Program-made: the position numbers and the translations under genes
The notes under the pieces: generated by a model
What the model was told of the DNA's origin: nothing
The model's input: the letters and a program-made list of their open reading frames with translations, nothing else
Database searches by the model: none
Source: Lachnoclostridium sp. An76
Lineage (GTDB): Bacteria; Bacillota; Clostridia; Lachnospirales; Lachnospiraceae
DNA length: 64,000 nucleotides
Direction: 5' to 3'
NCBI RefSeq assembly: GCF_002161355.1
Contig: NZ_NFHL01000002.1
Span: 186,001 to 250,000 of the forward strand
In this document: positions 26,193 through 35,038 of the stretch, in pieces
How the letters are laid out: every line of letters begins with the position of its first letter
How positions within the stretch are numbered: the stretch's first letter is position 1

Positions 26193-26792
26193 CTACCGTG
26201 TTTCTAAGAACTCAGCTTCCTTCTGCACTGCCTCGTCATCCGGATATTCGCCGAGATATTCTTCCGCCTTCTGGCGGGCATTCTCCCAGTCCGCCAGTTT
26301 CTCATAGCATATGATCTCATTATATTTCATCTCCCGGATCATATCCGCGTCCGGGGCTTCCTCACTGTCGTCTGCATCCGCCAGGGCAAGTCCTGTCTGG
26401 ATATACTCCAGGACCGAAGAGTAAGCGGTATCATCCTCTTCCTCTCCTGTCCATGTCTGCATCCCGCAAACGGACATCAGATGATAAAGCTGCACAGTTT
26501 CTTTCGTTCCCAGGTCTACTGCTTTCTGAAAAGACTCCAACGCCTTCGCGTACTCCCCGGACTCATAATATGCCATGCCAAGCCCGCGGTATCCTTCCGC
26601 CGACTTCTCCCTGTCACTGCTGTCCGCGGCCTCCTGGAACTGTGCCAGCGCCTCCTCATAATTTCCTTCCTCAAGCGCTGCCGTCCCTTCCTTCTGCGGA
26701 TTGGCACATGCGCTCAATATCCCGGCGGCAAAGACGCAGACCGCTGCCGCGGATGCTATTTTCCCAGGTCTTGTTTTTCTTTTTGATCCCAT
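26193..26792 (-). CDS. TPR-repeat lipoprotein
   Basis: Protein of 199 residues with a signal peptide (KIASAAAVCVFAAGILSAC; lipobox LSAC, Cys near residue 29). The mature part contains about three tetratricopeptide repeats (EEGNYEEALAQFQEAAD, GLGMAYYESGEYAKALESFQKAVD and a C-terminal EKLADWENARQKAEEYL). It is predicted to be anchored on the outer face of the cytoplasmic membrane and to mediate protein contacts. The ATG lies 3 bp past the stop of the metal ATPase gene, with GGGAG inside that gene's end, so the two are co-translated. Specific role unknown. Confidence 0.82.
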   Translation of the reverse strand: MGSKRKTRPGKIASAAAVCVFAAGILSACANPQKEGTAALEEGNYEEALAQFQEAADSSDREKSAEGYRGLGMAYYESGEYAKALESFQKAVDLGTKETVQLYHLMSVCGMQTWTGEEEDDTAYSSVLEYIQTGLALADADDSEEAPDADMIREMKYNEIICYEKLADWENARQKAEEYLGEYPDDEAVQKEAEFLETR

Positions 26793-26795
26793 AAT

Positions 26796-28664
26796 TCATA
26801 CTCCCTTTTCCGGATACTGCAGCATCCAGAAAGAATTCAAGATATTGATCAGCATGACAGCCATATCTGCGATGATCGCGTTCTGCATTGTCACAAAACC
26901 AAAGAATGCCATTGCGATCAGGAGCACTTTCATCCCGATGGCAAATACCATATTCTCTCTTACTGATCTTAAAGTTGCCTTTGAGATACGGACCGCATTA
27001 ATGATACGCGAAGGTTCATCTTCCATGAGGATGATATCCGCCGCTTCCAGTGCGGCGTCCGCGCCGAGGCCGCCCATAGCGATCCCGATGTCCGCGAGCG
27101 CCAGGACCGGCGCGTCATTGATGCCGTCCCCGACAAACGCCAGCAGTTCTCCCTCCATCTGGTTCTCCCGGAACTCTTCCAGGAGCTCTACTTTATCTTC
27201 AGGCATGAGCTCTGCATATACACTCTCGATCCCGAGGTTTCCCGCTACATCCTCTGCCACCTGCTCATTATCCCCCGTCAGCATCACAGCGGACAGATCC
27301 CTCTTCCGCAGCCACCGCATCAGCTTCATGGCGTCTTTCCTGACGACATCCGAGATCAGGATATATCCCGCATATTCGCCGTCAACCGCTACATAGACCG
27401 CAGTGCCCGCTTCGCCGGCAGCCTGGCAGCGGATCTTCTCCCTGTCCATCAGCCGGGTATTTCCTGCGTAGACCTCTCTTCCGTCCACCACGGCATGGAC
27501 ACCATATCCGGGCTGCTCATCGATATCTGTCACCCGTGTTTTATCCACTTCCCGGCCGTACGCCTCCAGAAGAGAAAGAGCTACGGGATGTTTTGAGTAG
27601 GATTCCGCGAGAGCGGCGGCTTCCAGCAGTTCCTCCTTTGTCATCTTGTTAAAAGGGACAATGTCTCTGACATGGAATACTCCTTCTGTCAGTGTTCCCG
27701 TTTTATCAAATACAAATGTATCCACCTGGATCAGTTTTTCCAACATACTGCCGCCTTTGATGAGGATCCCCTGCTTCGCGGCCGAGCCGATGCCTCCGAG
27801 GAATGCCAATGGGATGGAAACCATCAGCCCGCACGGGCACGCCGCTACGAGGATGATCAGCCCCCGGTAGATCCACTCGCTCTTTGCCTCGATAAACATC
27901 ATAGGCGGAAGGATCACTGTAAGGAGCGCGATCAGGATCACGATCGGCGTATAATATTTCGTAAACTTATCTGCAAAATGAATGCTGTCCGAATGTTTCT
28001 CATTCGCGCTCTCCACGAGCCGCATGATCTTCGCGGCAGTGGAATCATTATATCTCTTTGTCACCCTTGCTTCGAGCACACTGTTCATATTGATGCTCCC
28101 GCTGTACAGACGGTCGCCTTCCCACACCGCCATGGGCTCTGACTCTCCTGTGAGCGCCTTCATGTCAACAGTCCCGGTCCCCGAAGTCACGACCGCGTCC
28201 ACGGGGATCTTTTCCCCCGGTTTGAGTACGATGATCTGTCCCAGCAGTAGTTCCTGGGGCGGCACGATCTTTTCCGTCTCCCCGACTTTCAGGTTTGCAT
28301 ACTCCGGGCGGATATCAATGAAGCTGGCGATCGACTTTTTCGTCCTGCTCAGCGAGATCTCTTCCACCAGCTTCCCTGCCTGGTAAAACAGCATCGCTGC
28401 CACAGCTTCCTTATGTCTTCCCACAGCAAACGCCCCGGCCGTCGCTATGATCATGAGCAGGTTTTCATCCAGAAACTGCTTTTTTGTGATCTTTTTTAAC
28501 TGTTCCCAGTATGTTGTCACCGAAAGCGCCGCATACGCCAGCAGGAACATTACCGTCTCCGGCGCTCCTGTCACGTCCTTCAGGTCAGTCACTGCCCACG
28601 CGATAATATAGAGCAGCAGGCCTGCCCCGATCTCAATACTCTTTTTCTTTGCCTCTTTTGTCAT
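26796..28664 (-). CDS. Heavy-metal translocating P-type ATPase
   Basis: P1B-type ATPase of 622 residues. There is no N-terminal heavy-metal-associated CxxC domain. The membrane metal site is ACPCGLMVSIPLAF, the phosphorylation motif DKTGTLTEG, the P1B-specific HP motif SKHPVALSL, and the hinge GDGINDAPVLALADIGIAMG. About eight transmembrane helices are expected. By family it exports Zn2+, Cd2+ or Pb2+ (CadA/ZntA-like); CPC alone does not fix the metal. AAGGAAAAAGGA precedes the start. It is transcribed with the TPR lipoprotein downstream. No metal-sensing repressor gene is adjacent. Confidence 0.92.
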   Translation of the reverse strand: MTKEAKKKSIEIGAGLLLYIIAWAVTDLKDVTGAPETVMFLLAYAALSVTTYWEQLKKITKKQFLDENLLMIIATAGAFAVGRHKEAVAAMLFYQAGKLVEEISLSRTKKSIASFIDIRPEYANLKVGETEKIVPPQELLLGQIIVLKPGEKIPVDAVVTSGTGTVDMKALTGESEPMAVWEGDRLYSGSINMNSVLEARVTKRYNDSTAAKIMRLVESANEKHSDSIHFADKFTKYYTPIVILIALLTVILPPMMFIEAKSEWIYRGLIILVAACPCGLMVSIPLAFLGGIGSAAKQGILIKGGSMLEKLIQVDTFVFDKTGTLTEGVFHVRDIVPFNKMTKEELLEAAALAESYSKHPVALSLLEAYGREVDKTRVTDIDEQPGYGVHAVVDGREVYAGNTRLMDREKIRCQAAGEAGTAVYVAVDGEYAGYILISDVVRKDAMKLMRWLRKRDLSAVMLTGDNEQVAEDVAGNLGIESVYAELMPEDKVELLEEFRENQMEGELLAFVGDGINDAPVLALADIGIAMGGLGADAALEAADIILMEDEPSRIINAVRISKATLRSVRENMVFAIGMKVLLIAMAFFGFVTMQNAIIADMAVMLINILNSFWMLQYPEKGV

Positions 28665-28804
28665 TCCTTTTTCCTTCAGCTTTCCTCTGACTTATGATCC
28701 ACTCCCCCCAAAAAGCCAGCAAAAATGCCCCTTCATACAGTATAACGAAAAGAGCCTGCCGCTTCAAGATTTTTTGCCCTGTATCGGGCTTTCTTAAGAA
28801 AAAA

Positions 28805-28836
28805 GTAACAATTCAGCCCGATGGCTGAACTGATAC
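28805..28836. repeat. Short copy of a dispersed palindromic repeat
   Basis: GTAACAATTCAGCCC is joined directly to GATGGCTGAACTGATAC. These are the two ends of the longer element at 48696-48859 fused with no interior, giving TTCAGCC-CGAT-GGCTGAA. It lies in the 279-bp spacer between divergent genes. Confidence 0.65.
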
Positions 28837-28865
28837 AGAAAAAAATCAGGATTCTCCGCATATAG

Positions 28866-28894
28866 TTCACAAAATCCCATGTCTCTGCTATAAT
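28866..28894 (+). promoter_or_regulatory. Promoter of the zinc-ribbon membrane protein gene
   Basis: TTCACA (28866-28871), a 17-bp spacer and TATAAT (28889-28894) lie 50 bp upstream of the start. Confidence 0.65.
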
Positions 28895-28943
28895 GTATAT
28901 AATTTTTCTTGTAAGAACAGCCAGAGAAAACGGGGGTGGAAAT

Positions 28944-30086
28944 ATGGCAGGAAGATGCAGCCTGTGCGGAAGCAGGCTGAATAACGGAAAATGTGAATTC
29001 TGCGGCCTGGACAACAGGATGTATGACCGGAATTACCTGAAAGATCCTTATCACCTGGCGGAGATCGCCAGAGAAGCTGACACACCGGAAGCTCCGCCCG
29101 GTCAGACGCAGAGACCGGCAGCTGCATCCGCCCGGTCCGGCAGCTCTGCACAGAAAACAGTATTCACCGCAAAACCTCCGGCGCGGAAAGGAGCAGATTT
29201 TTCCTCCCGCCGTCAGAAACAGGATGTCTCCTCCTGGCAGAAGAGGCAAAGTTCCGGAGCGGCAAGATCCCGTGCAGTCCTTGTGATCGTCATACTGGTC
29301 ATATTCATATGTATCGCAGGGCCTGTTCTGTTCCAGGCCGGCAAGTCTGTGATAGAGACCGGGTCTGTGCCTGAGGCAGATTTCTGGCAGTCAGCCGTGG
29401 AGCCGCTGTTTTCAGACGATGACAGCTCTCTGGATCTTAACAGCTATGATCCTTATGATTATGTGACCCGTGAGATCCCCGAAGACGGGACCGATTATGA
29501 GGTCACGCTGAGCGATGGTTTCTATCAGGTCGGCATCCATATCCCGGAGGGGATCTATCACATAGAGCGCGCGGGCGGCAGCGCTGATCTCCATATTGCT
29601 GATACGGAAAATATTATCTATGACTCTCTGTGGTTCGGGGATGAGACAGAGTATAATGAGATCACAGAAGCGGATGATATCCGCCTTTACAGCGGAGCCG
29701 AAATCAGCATCACAGGCGGCGGCGCTCTGTTATTTACCACAGGCAATGCCCAGCCGCTCACACAGGAGACTTCTGCCAACCCGCTGACCGGGTCCTTTAT
29801 CCTCGAAGAAGGGACCAGCACTGCAGGCGAAGACATTCCTGAGGGTATCTATGACATTATTCTGGCAGAAGATGATGAATACGCATGGTTTGGACTAAGC
29901 CTTTCCTATCCGAACGGTTACAGTGAATATCTGTCGGCATCAAACAGCAGCGGCGAGCCTGAAGAAAGGATCAGAAATGTGATCATTCCCGCTGGTACAG
30001 AACTCACACTGGATGCCGGTCCCGCAGAGTTCGTGCCGAGCGGGGGATATTTTGAGGCTGATCTTTCAGACTATCCATGGAACTGA
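28944..30086 (+). CDS. Zinc-ribbon membrane protein of unknown function
   Basis: Protein of 380 residues. The N-terminus has a zinc ribbon (CSLCGSRLNNGKCEFCG: two CxxC pairs). A basic, low-complexity Ser/Ala/Gln linker follows, then one transmembrane helix (AVLVIVILVIFICIAGPVLF, about residues 117-136) and an extracellular region. The external part has repeated beta-rich units sharing IPEGIYxI (VGIHIPEGIYHIERAGG and GEDIPEGIYDIILAEDD) and a related PAGTELTLDAG. Such proteins are widespread in Lachnospiraceae, but I know no function. GGGGGTGG precedes ATG 28944. It is followed on the same strand by the NfeD and SPFH genes after 108 bp. Confidence 0.75.
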   Translation: MAGRCSLCGSRLNNGKCEFCGLDNRMYDRNYLKDPYHLAEIAREADTPEAPPGQTQRPAAASARSGSSAQKTVFTAKPPARKGADFSSRRQKQDVSSWQKRQSSGAARSRAVLVIVILVIFICIAGPVLFQAGKSVIETGSVPEADFWQSAVEPLFSDDDSSLDLNSYDPYDYVTREIPEDGTDYEVTLSDGFYQVGIHIPEGIYHIERAGGSADLHIADTENIIYDSLWFGDETEYNEITEADDIRLYSGAEISITGGGALLFTTGNAQPLTQETSANPLTGSFILEEGTSTAGEDIPEGIYDIILAEDDEYAWFGLSLSYPNGYSEYLSASNSSGEPEERIRNVIIPAGTELTLDAGPAEFVPSGGYFEADLSDYPWN

Positions 30087-30194
30087 CAGCCAGGGCCGCA
30101 CATGAAGCGTACGGTATGTCACAACTGATGATCACAGGAACAATAACGGAATTACTATAAATCGCAAATATTACGAAAGGAGAACAGAGACTCA

Positions 30195-30668
30195 ATGGGA
30201 AATGGAATCATTCAGGTTTTTGCTGAAAATGCGTATCTGATATGGCTCGGGCTTTTTATCATCCTGATCGTGATCGAGATCATCACAGTGGGGCTGACTA
30301 CGATCTGGTTTGCCGGCGGATCGCTTGCTGCAATGCTCGCCGCTCTCCTTGGCGCGGGCGCGCCGGTACAGATCCTTGTCTTTCTCGCAGTTTCATGCGT
30401 GCTTCTGATCTTTACCCGCCCGTGGGCAGTGAAGCACCTTAACCGGAAACGGGTAAAGACAAACTATGAAAGCGAGATCGGGAAGGTCATCAAGCTCACC
30501 GAAACCGTCAATAACCTGGACCAGACCGGGAAGAGCACTGTGAACGGCCAGGAGTGGACCGTGCGCAGCAAAGATGACAGGGAAATCCTGGAAGCGGGGA
30601 GCCTGGCGAAAGTCGTCGCTGTATCCGGGGTAAAACTAATCGTAGAAAAATATGAGGAGGAATCATAA
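30195..30668 (+). CDS. NfeD-family membrane protein
   Basis: Protein of 157 residues. Three or so transmembrane helices lie in the first 80 residues (YLIWLGLFIILIVIEIITVG, WFAGGSLAAMLAALL, ILVFLAVSCVLLIF). A C-terminal OB-fold-like soluble domain follows (IGKVIKLTETVNNLDQTGKS, VNGQEWTVRS, LEAGSLAKVVAVSGVKLIVEK). NfeD proteins partner with SPFH/stomatin proteins in membrane microdomains, and such a gene begins the very next base after this stop. The start at 30195 has AAAGGAG about 13 bases upstream, slightly distant. Confidence 0.88.
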   Translation: MGNGIIQVFAENAYLIWLGLFIILIVIEIITVGLTTIWFAGGSLAAMLAALLGAGAPVQILVFLAVSCVLLIFTRPWAVKHLNRKRVKTNYESEIGKVIKLTETVNNLDQTGKSTVNGQEWTVRSKDDREILEAGSLAKVVAVSGVKLIVEKYEEES

Positions 30669-31643
30669 ATGAGCAGATTAATCAGTATCGGAGGTATTTT
30701 TTTCATTATCATCGTAGTCCTGATCGTGCTTGTGCTGATCTCCTGTGTGAAGATCGTCCACCAGGCACAGGCAGTCGTAGTAGAGCGTCTCGGCGCTTAC
30801 CTGACGACATGGAACACAGGGCTTCATTTCAAGCTGCCCATCATCGACAGGGTGGCAAAACGCATTGACTTAAAAGAACAGGTCGTAGATTTCCCGCCGC
30901 AGCCTGTGATCACAGAAGATAACGTCACCATGCAGATCGATACGGTCATCTTCTTCCAGATCACAGATCCCAAGCTTTTCTGCTACGGAGTGGCAAACCC
31001 GATCATCGCGATCGAGAACCTGACAGCGACCACACTGCGCAACATCATCGGTGACCTGGAGCTGGACCAGACACTTACATCCCGCGAGACTATCAACACA
31101 AAGATGCGCGCCGAGCTGGACCTCGCGACGGACCCGTGGGGCATCAAGGTAAACCGTGTAGAGCTGAAGAACATCATCCCGCCGACCGCGATCCGTGACG
31201 CCATGGAAAAACAGATGAAGGCAGAGCGTGAACGAAGAGAGGCCATCCTCAGAGCCGAAGGAGAGAAGAAATCCACTATCCTTGTAGCGGAAGGCCAGAA
31301 ACAGTCTGTCATCCTGGAAGCGGAGGCAAATAAGCAGGCCGCCATCCTCCAGGCGGAAGCTGAGAAGGAAAAGATGATCCGCGAGGCGGAAGGTGAAGCG
31401 GAAGCGATCCTCAAAGTACAGCAGGCGACCGCGGACGGCCTCAGGTTCCTGAAAGAAGCAGGCGCCGACAACGCAGTGCTCACACTTAAGAGCCTGGAAG
31501 CATTTGAAAAAGCCGCGGACGGCAGAGCGACCAAGATCATCGTACCGTCCCAGATCCAGGAGATCGCAGGTCTTGTAAAGTCGATCACCGAGATCGCGGC
31601 GGATGACAAAAATACGGACAGCAGCCCGCAGGAGCAGAACTAA
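30669..31643 (+). CDS. SPFH/band 7 (stomatin-like) protein
   Basis: Protein of 324 residues. One N-terminal membrane helix (IFFIIIVVLIVLVLIS) is followed by the band 7 domain (QAQAVVVERLGAYLTTWNTGLHFKLPIIDRV, QVVDFPPQPVITEDNVTMQID, IENLTATTLRNIIGDLELDQTLTSRE). A long Ala/Glu-rich coiled coil comes next, with imperfect repeats (ILRAEGEKKS, ILVAEGQKQS, ILEAEANKQA, ILQAEAEKEK), then a C-terminal tail. It assembles into membrane-associated oligomers that organise proteases or lipid domains. GAGGAGG lies within the end of nfeD, so translation is coupled. A bidirectional terminator lies downstream. Confidence 0.92.
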   Translation: MSRLISIGGIFFIIIVVLIVLVLISCVKIVHQAQAVVVERLGAYLTTWNTGLHFKLPIIDRVAKRIDLKEQVVDFPPQPVITEDNVTMQIDTVIFFQITDPKLFCYGVANPIIAIENLTATTLRNIIGDLELDQTLTSRETINTKMRAELDLATDPWGIKVNRVELKNIIPPTAIRDAMEKQMKAERERREAILRAEGEKKSTILVAEGQKQSVILEAEANKQAAILQAEAEKEKMIREAEGEAEAILKVQQATADGLRFLKEAGADNAVLTLKSLEAFEKAADGRATKIIVPSQIQEIAGLVKSITEIAADDKNTDSSPQEQN

Positions 31644-31710
31644 GCCGCAGGAGCCGGACTGAACAACAGAGGCTCCGGCCGTAGACTCCCGGAGCAGGCT
31701 AAAACAAAAG

Positions 31711-31757
31711 AACGGGGCAGCCGACACTGATCATTTCAGTGGGGCAGCCCCGTTTTC
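31711..31757. terminator. Bidirectional terminator between convergent genes
   Basis: AACGGGGC and GCCCCGTT, with an inner ACTGA-TCAT-TTCAGT stem, are flanked by A-rich sequence on the left and TTTT on the right. It can stop both the SPFH operon and the alarmone synthetase gene. Confidence 0.82.
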
Positions 31758-31763
31758 TGCTGT

Positions 31764-32510
31764 TCACTCGCCCGCCGCTTCCAGATCCGGCAGCTTTTGT
31801 TCTTTTCTGTTCCCGATCACATTTTCCAACACATCATCCATACTGTCTCTGTAGTCTTCCTGCACGATGCACGCCTGGATCGCCTCATTTAAGGAGAGCA
31901 TCTTTTCATCCAGCTCGGATACCATCTTCGCGCATTCTCTTAAATCCCTGCTGATATAGTCCGGCGCATTACCCTCGAACTTATAATAGATCTTATGTTC
32001 CAGGCTCGCCCAGAAATCCATGGCGATCGTACGGATCTGGATCTCCACCTTTGTATCCACCACGCTGTCAGACAGGAAGATCGGCACGGAGACAAGCATA
32101 TGATAACTCTTATAACCGCTCTCTTTCGGATTCCTTATGTAATCTTTGATCGAGAGCACCTTCAGGTCGCTCTGATTGCCGATCATCTCCGCCAGCCGGT
32201 ATATATCTGACGTGAATGAACAGATCAGCCTCACACCTGCGATGTCATTGATATACCTCACCATATTTTCAATGGATGTCTCGTATCCGTAACGTTTGAG
32301 CTTCTTCACGATGCTCTCCGGCGTCTTGATCCTCGTCTTGATGTGCTCGATCGGGTTGTACTGGTGTACATGCTGGAATTCATCATTTAATATCTCCAGC
32401 TTTGTTCCTACTTCTTTCAGAGCCGCATTGTAGAGAAAAATAACTGTTTTCCAACTATCGACATCCTCGTAGCTCTTCAATGCAGCCTCAACCTGTTGTT
32501 CACCTTTCAT
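31764..32510 (-). CDS. Small alarmone synthetase (RelA/SpoT domain GTP pyrophosphokinase)
   Basis: Protein of 248 residues consisting mainly of a RelA/SpoT synthetase domain: RIKTPESIVKKLKRYG, NDIAGVRLICSFTSDIYRL, GYKSYHMLVSVPIF and VEIQIRTIAMDFWASLEHKIYYK. There is no hydrolase HD domain and no TGS/ACT region, so it belongs to the small RelP/RelQ-like class that makes (p)ppGpp from ATP and GDP or GTP. C-terminal helices (DLRECAKMVSELDEKMLSLNEAIQ) probably drive tetramer formation as in RelQ. GGGGGA is present upstream of ATG 32510. It is a single-gene unit. Confidence 0.92.
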   Translation of the reverse strand: MKGEQQVEAALKSYEDVDSWKTVIFLYNAALKEVGTKLEILNDEFQHVHQYNPIEHIKTRIKTPESIVKKLKRYGYETSIENMVRYINDIAGVRLICSFTSDIYRLAEMIGNQSDLKVLSIKDYIRNPKESGYKSYHMLVSVPIFLSDSVVDTKVEIQIRTIAMDFWASLEHKIYYKFEGNAPDYISRDLRECAKMVSELDEKMLSLNEAIQACIVQEDYRDSMDDVLENVIGNRKEQKLPDLEAAGE

Positions 32511-32641
32511 CGCGGATATCCCCCATTGGTCGTTTTATCTCAGATAAGATTGTACCATATTTTGTGTTTTGTGTCACAGAGTTCACTCTATTTTATACTC
32601 TTTTTAGTATTATCCCAGCCGTCCGGCTGAGCTGCTGTTTT

Positions 32642-33697
32642 TTACAGCTCCAGTTTCATGTCCCCCGGACGGATCCATTTCTTCTTCCTCATGAACTCGG
32701 AGATCAGAAGAGTCAGCACCGCTGGCAGGATAAACTGGATCAGCATGATCTTAAAGAGCACGATCGTACCTGCCTCTGTCTGCGTCATGACCTGCCATGT
32801 CATCAGCGGTCCCACCAGCCCGGCTGTCCCCATGCCGGATCCGGTCGCATTGTTCGTCATGTGGAAAAGCATCGTCCCTACCGGCCCAAGGATGGCGCTG
32901 GAGAGGATCGCAGGGAGCCATATCAGAGGATGCCGCACGATATTCGGCACCTGGAGCATGGACGTCCCAATGCCCTGGGCCAGAAAACCGCTGAACTTAT
33001 TCTCCCGCCAGCTCGCCACGGCAAATCCGATCATATTGCAGCAACATCCCACTGTAGCCGCCCCTGCCGCCAGCCCGGACAAATTCAGTATCACACCCAG
33101 GGCGGCAGAGCTGATCGGCAGAGTCAGGATCATCCCCATGAGCACGGACACTACGATCCCCATAAGGAACGGCTGCTGCTCGGTCCCCCAGTTGATCAGC
33201 GACCCGAGCCATGCCATGAACCCGGAGATCGGCGGCCCCACAAACAGACCGACCGCTGAGCCGGCTCCGATGCAGACCAGGGGCGTCAGTATGATATCCA
33301 GCCTCGTCTTCCCCGAGATCAGGATCCCAAGCTCGATCGCGATATACGCCGCCACAAATGCCCCCAGCGGCTCTCCCGGCCCCGACAGCACAAGGCTCCC
33401 GTCCGAGATCAGCGTCCCTGCGCGCAGGTCTCCCGCGAACGCGCCGACCATGCCCGCCACCGCCGCGGATACGATGACCAGATGCCCTGCATCCAGCTTG
33501 CGCGCCACGCCGGCGCCGATCCCGGCGCCGGTCAGCCCTGCCGCCACCTTCCCGACCAGATAGATCAGCTCGCCGATGTCCCCGCCGGCGAATGTCCCGA
33601 TCTGCTGGATGATCGTGCCAATGATCAGTGTGGCGAACAGCCCCTGCGCCATCCCGCTCAGCCCGTCAACAAATATCCTGTCCAGTATCTTTTTCAT
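32642..33697 (-). CDS. PTS IIC-like multi-pass transporter (PTS_EIIC_2 type)
   Basis: Protein of 351 residues, almost entirely hydrophobic, with about nine or ten helices and many Gly/Ala motifs (LFATLIIGTIIQQIGTFAGGDIG, VARKLDAGHLVIVSAAVAGMVGAFAG, NNATGSGMGTAGLVGP). It matches the PTS_EIIC_2 family that includes PfoR-like proteins, whose substrates are unknown. No IIA or IIB domain is fused and none is nearby. ATG 33697 has GGTAAGGAG upstream; the frame extends 17 codons further without a ribosome site. It follows the 33727-34170 gene on the same strand after 29 bp and may be co-transcribed with the MNT/HEPN pair. Confidence 0.8.
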   Translation of the reverse strand: MKKILDRIFVDGLSGMAQGLFATLIIGTIIQQIGTFAGGDIGELIYLVGKVAAGLTGAGIGAGVARKLDAGHLVIVSAAVAGMVGAFAGDLRAGTLISDGSLVLSGPGEPLGAFVAAYIAIELGILISGKTRLDIILTPLVCIGAGSAVGLFVGPPISGFMAWLGSLINWGTEQQPFLMGIVVSVLMGMILTLPISSAALGVILNLSGLAAGAATVGCCCNMIGFAVASWRENKFSGFLAQGIGTSMLQVPNIVRHPLIWLPAILSSAILGPVGTMLFHMTNNATGSGMGTAGLVGPLMTWQVMTQTEAGTIVLFKIMLIQFILPAVLTLLISEFMRKKKWIRPGDMKLEL

Positions 33698-33726
33698 ATG
33701 CTCCTTACCTCTCTGTGCCTTGTGCC

Positions 33727-34170
33727 CTATCTTCTCAGGACTGCCCACTCGCCTTCATGTTCTGCCCTTCCCAGGCATTCCACCGGGCTGCCTTCTTTAT
33801 CCGTAAACTCCGGCAGGGCTTTTCCCGTCTCCATATTATAATCCGTGAGCAGCCAGCTTACGATATTGACATTGTCCTTTCTTCCAGCCACCATGCGCGG
33901 AGCCTCGATCCCCATCATCTCCTCCAGGAAGTCGATTCCCACCTGGTTCTCCTTACAGTAAAGGATAAGCGTCCCGTGAAGCCAGAGATATACGCCGCGC
34001 ACCTTTTTCTCCGCGTCCTCTCCGCCCGGTTCCTCATCGATATACACAGTCTCAAAGGGCGCCTCTGCCCCGAATTCATCTAATACCGCCGCGATTGCCT
34101 TTCCGTACGGCTCGCCGCTCAGATATCCCGCCAAAGCCGCGATATCTGCATCTTTACCTACTCTGATCAT
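33727..34170 (-). CDS. Hypothetical protein, possible GNAT-related
   Basis: Protein of 147 residues that I cannot assign securely. The N-terminal part (IRVGKDADIAALAGYL, GKAIAAVLDEFG) and the middle (VRGVYLWLHGTLILYCKENQVGIDFLEEMMGIEAPRMVAG) resemble N-terminal regions of some clostridial GNAT acetyltransferase-like proteins, but the acetyl-CoA loop is not evident. The start ATG overlaps the HEPN gene stop by 4 bp (ATGA), so it is translated with the MNT/HEPN pair. Confidence 0.6.
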   Translation of the reverse strand: MIRVGKDADIAALAGYLSGEPYGKAIAAVLDEFGAEAPFETVYIDEEPGGEDAEKKVRGVYLWLHGTLILYCKENQVGIDFLEEMMGIEAPRMVAGRKDNVNIVSWLLTDYNMETGKALPEFTDKEGSPVECLGRAEHEGEWAVLRR

Positions 34171-34595
34171 CTGTCTTCTCCCTCCTGATTTTCTGCTAAT
34201 ACCCTTCTGTACGTCCAGTCCCTGAATTCATACAGTTTATCTATATAATCCCGGATGATCCTCTGACAATATTCTTTTACGATCACACCGTCATAGTCAT
34301 GCGCAAGCTGATTTCTCACCTTCAACATCTCCATCCATATGTCGCCGCTGATCATTCCCGCGCCAAAAGCTTCCCTCAGCACTTCCCTCGGCGATCCCGC
34401 CACGAAACCGGTAATGGAATAATACTGTACCAGGATATCTTTCATACATTTCCACGACAGATCAAATGTAATACTGAACTTCGCACTCGTACCGCTCAGG
34501 ACAAATGAATCCTCCATATCGCGGCTGCGCGCCTCCGAAAGAGAATCCAGGGAATTTTCGAATGACCGGAATCTTCTTCTAAATTTTTCGTCCAT
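34167..34595 (-). CDS. HI0074-family HEPN protein (nucleotidyltransferase partner)
   Basis: Protein of 142 residues, all-alpha, matching the nucleotidyltransferase substrate-binding HI0074 family. It shows FENSLDSLSEA, KFSITFDLSWKCMKDIL and the HEPN RNase-type motif RNQLAHDY (R-x4-H). It overlaps the end of the MNT gene by 17 bp, the usual order for MNT/HEPN modules, in which the HEPN protein acts as an RNase-like toxin and the nucleotidyltransferase neutralises it by AMPylation. GGAGG lies 12 bases before ATG 34595; a longer frame starts at 34625. Activity here is inferred. Confidence 0.82.
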   Translation of the reverse strand: MDEKFRRRFRSFENSLDSLSEARSRDMEDSFVLSGTSAKFSITFDLSWKCMKDILVQYYSITGFVAGSPREVLREAFGAGMISGDIWMEMLKVRNQLAHDYDGVIVKEYCQRIIRDYIDKLYEFRDWTYRRVLAENQEGEDR

Positions 34596-34848
34596 ACTGC
34601 CTGATGTCCTCCAACAATAATCCATTCCCGCATGTATCCATATCCAGAAGATCTACTGTATACAAAGTAGGGATCTCCTCAACTTCTTCCAGGAGCGCGT
34701 CGAATCCCTCCACTCCCGAGACCGCTATGTCAATATCGCTCCGCTCAAGGGCTGTACCCTTTGCCCTGGAACCAAAAAGGACCACTTCCCTGGCATGGTA
34801 CTTCCTGCACAGCTCAGCTGTCCTGGCGATCACCTCGTCCGCTGTCAT
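34579..34848 (-). CDS. MNT-type minimal nucleotidyltransferase
   Basis: Protein of 89 residues with the nucleotidyltransferase signature LFGSRAKGTALERSDIDIAV (GSRAKG-x-DIDI), the third acidic position probably in YTVDLLDMD. It is the minimal nucleotidyltransferase size and is paired with the overlapping HI0074/HEPN gene downstream. It is predicted antitoxin of an MNT/HEPN pair. AGGAGG lies before ATG 34848. Confidence 0.85.
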   Translation of the reverse strand: MTADEVIARTAELCRKYHAREVVLFGSRAKGTALERSDIDIAVSGVEGFDALLEEVEEIPTLYTVDLLDMDTCGNGLLLEDIRQYGRKI

Positions 34849-35038
34849 AAGCGTTCCTCCTCTTCTGAACCTGCGGATTGTGTTTCAATCCACGTCCCCT
34901 TTGCCCCTTTAATACTATAACAAAAAGCACCTTCCCAGGCAACGGCGGATTTTCGCCAAAATCCGTTCAGCGGATGACTTTTCTTCCCGCCTGTGTTAGA
35001 ATAGCAGGATGAAATCTTATTGCGCAAGGAGTTCTCTT

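Noticed and set aside
34882..34899. TTTCAATCCACG-containing segment resembling the end of a type I-C CRISPR repeat
   Set aside because: Only one partial match of about 13-16 bases, with no second repeat, spacer or cas gene nearby.
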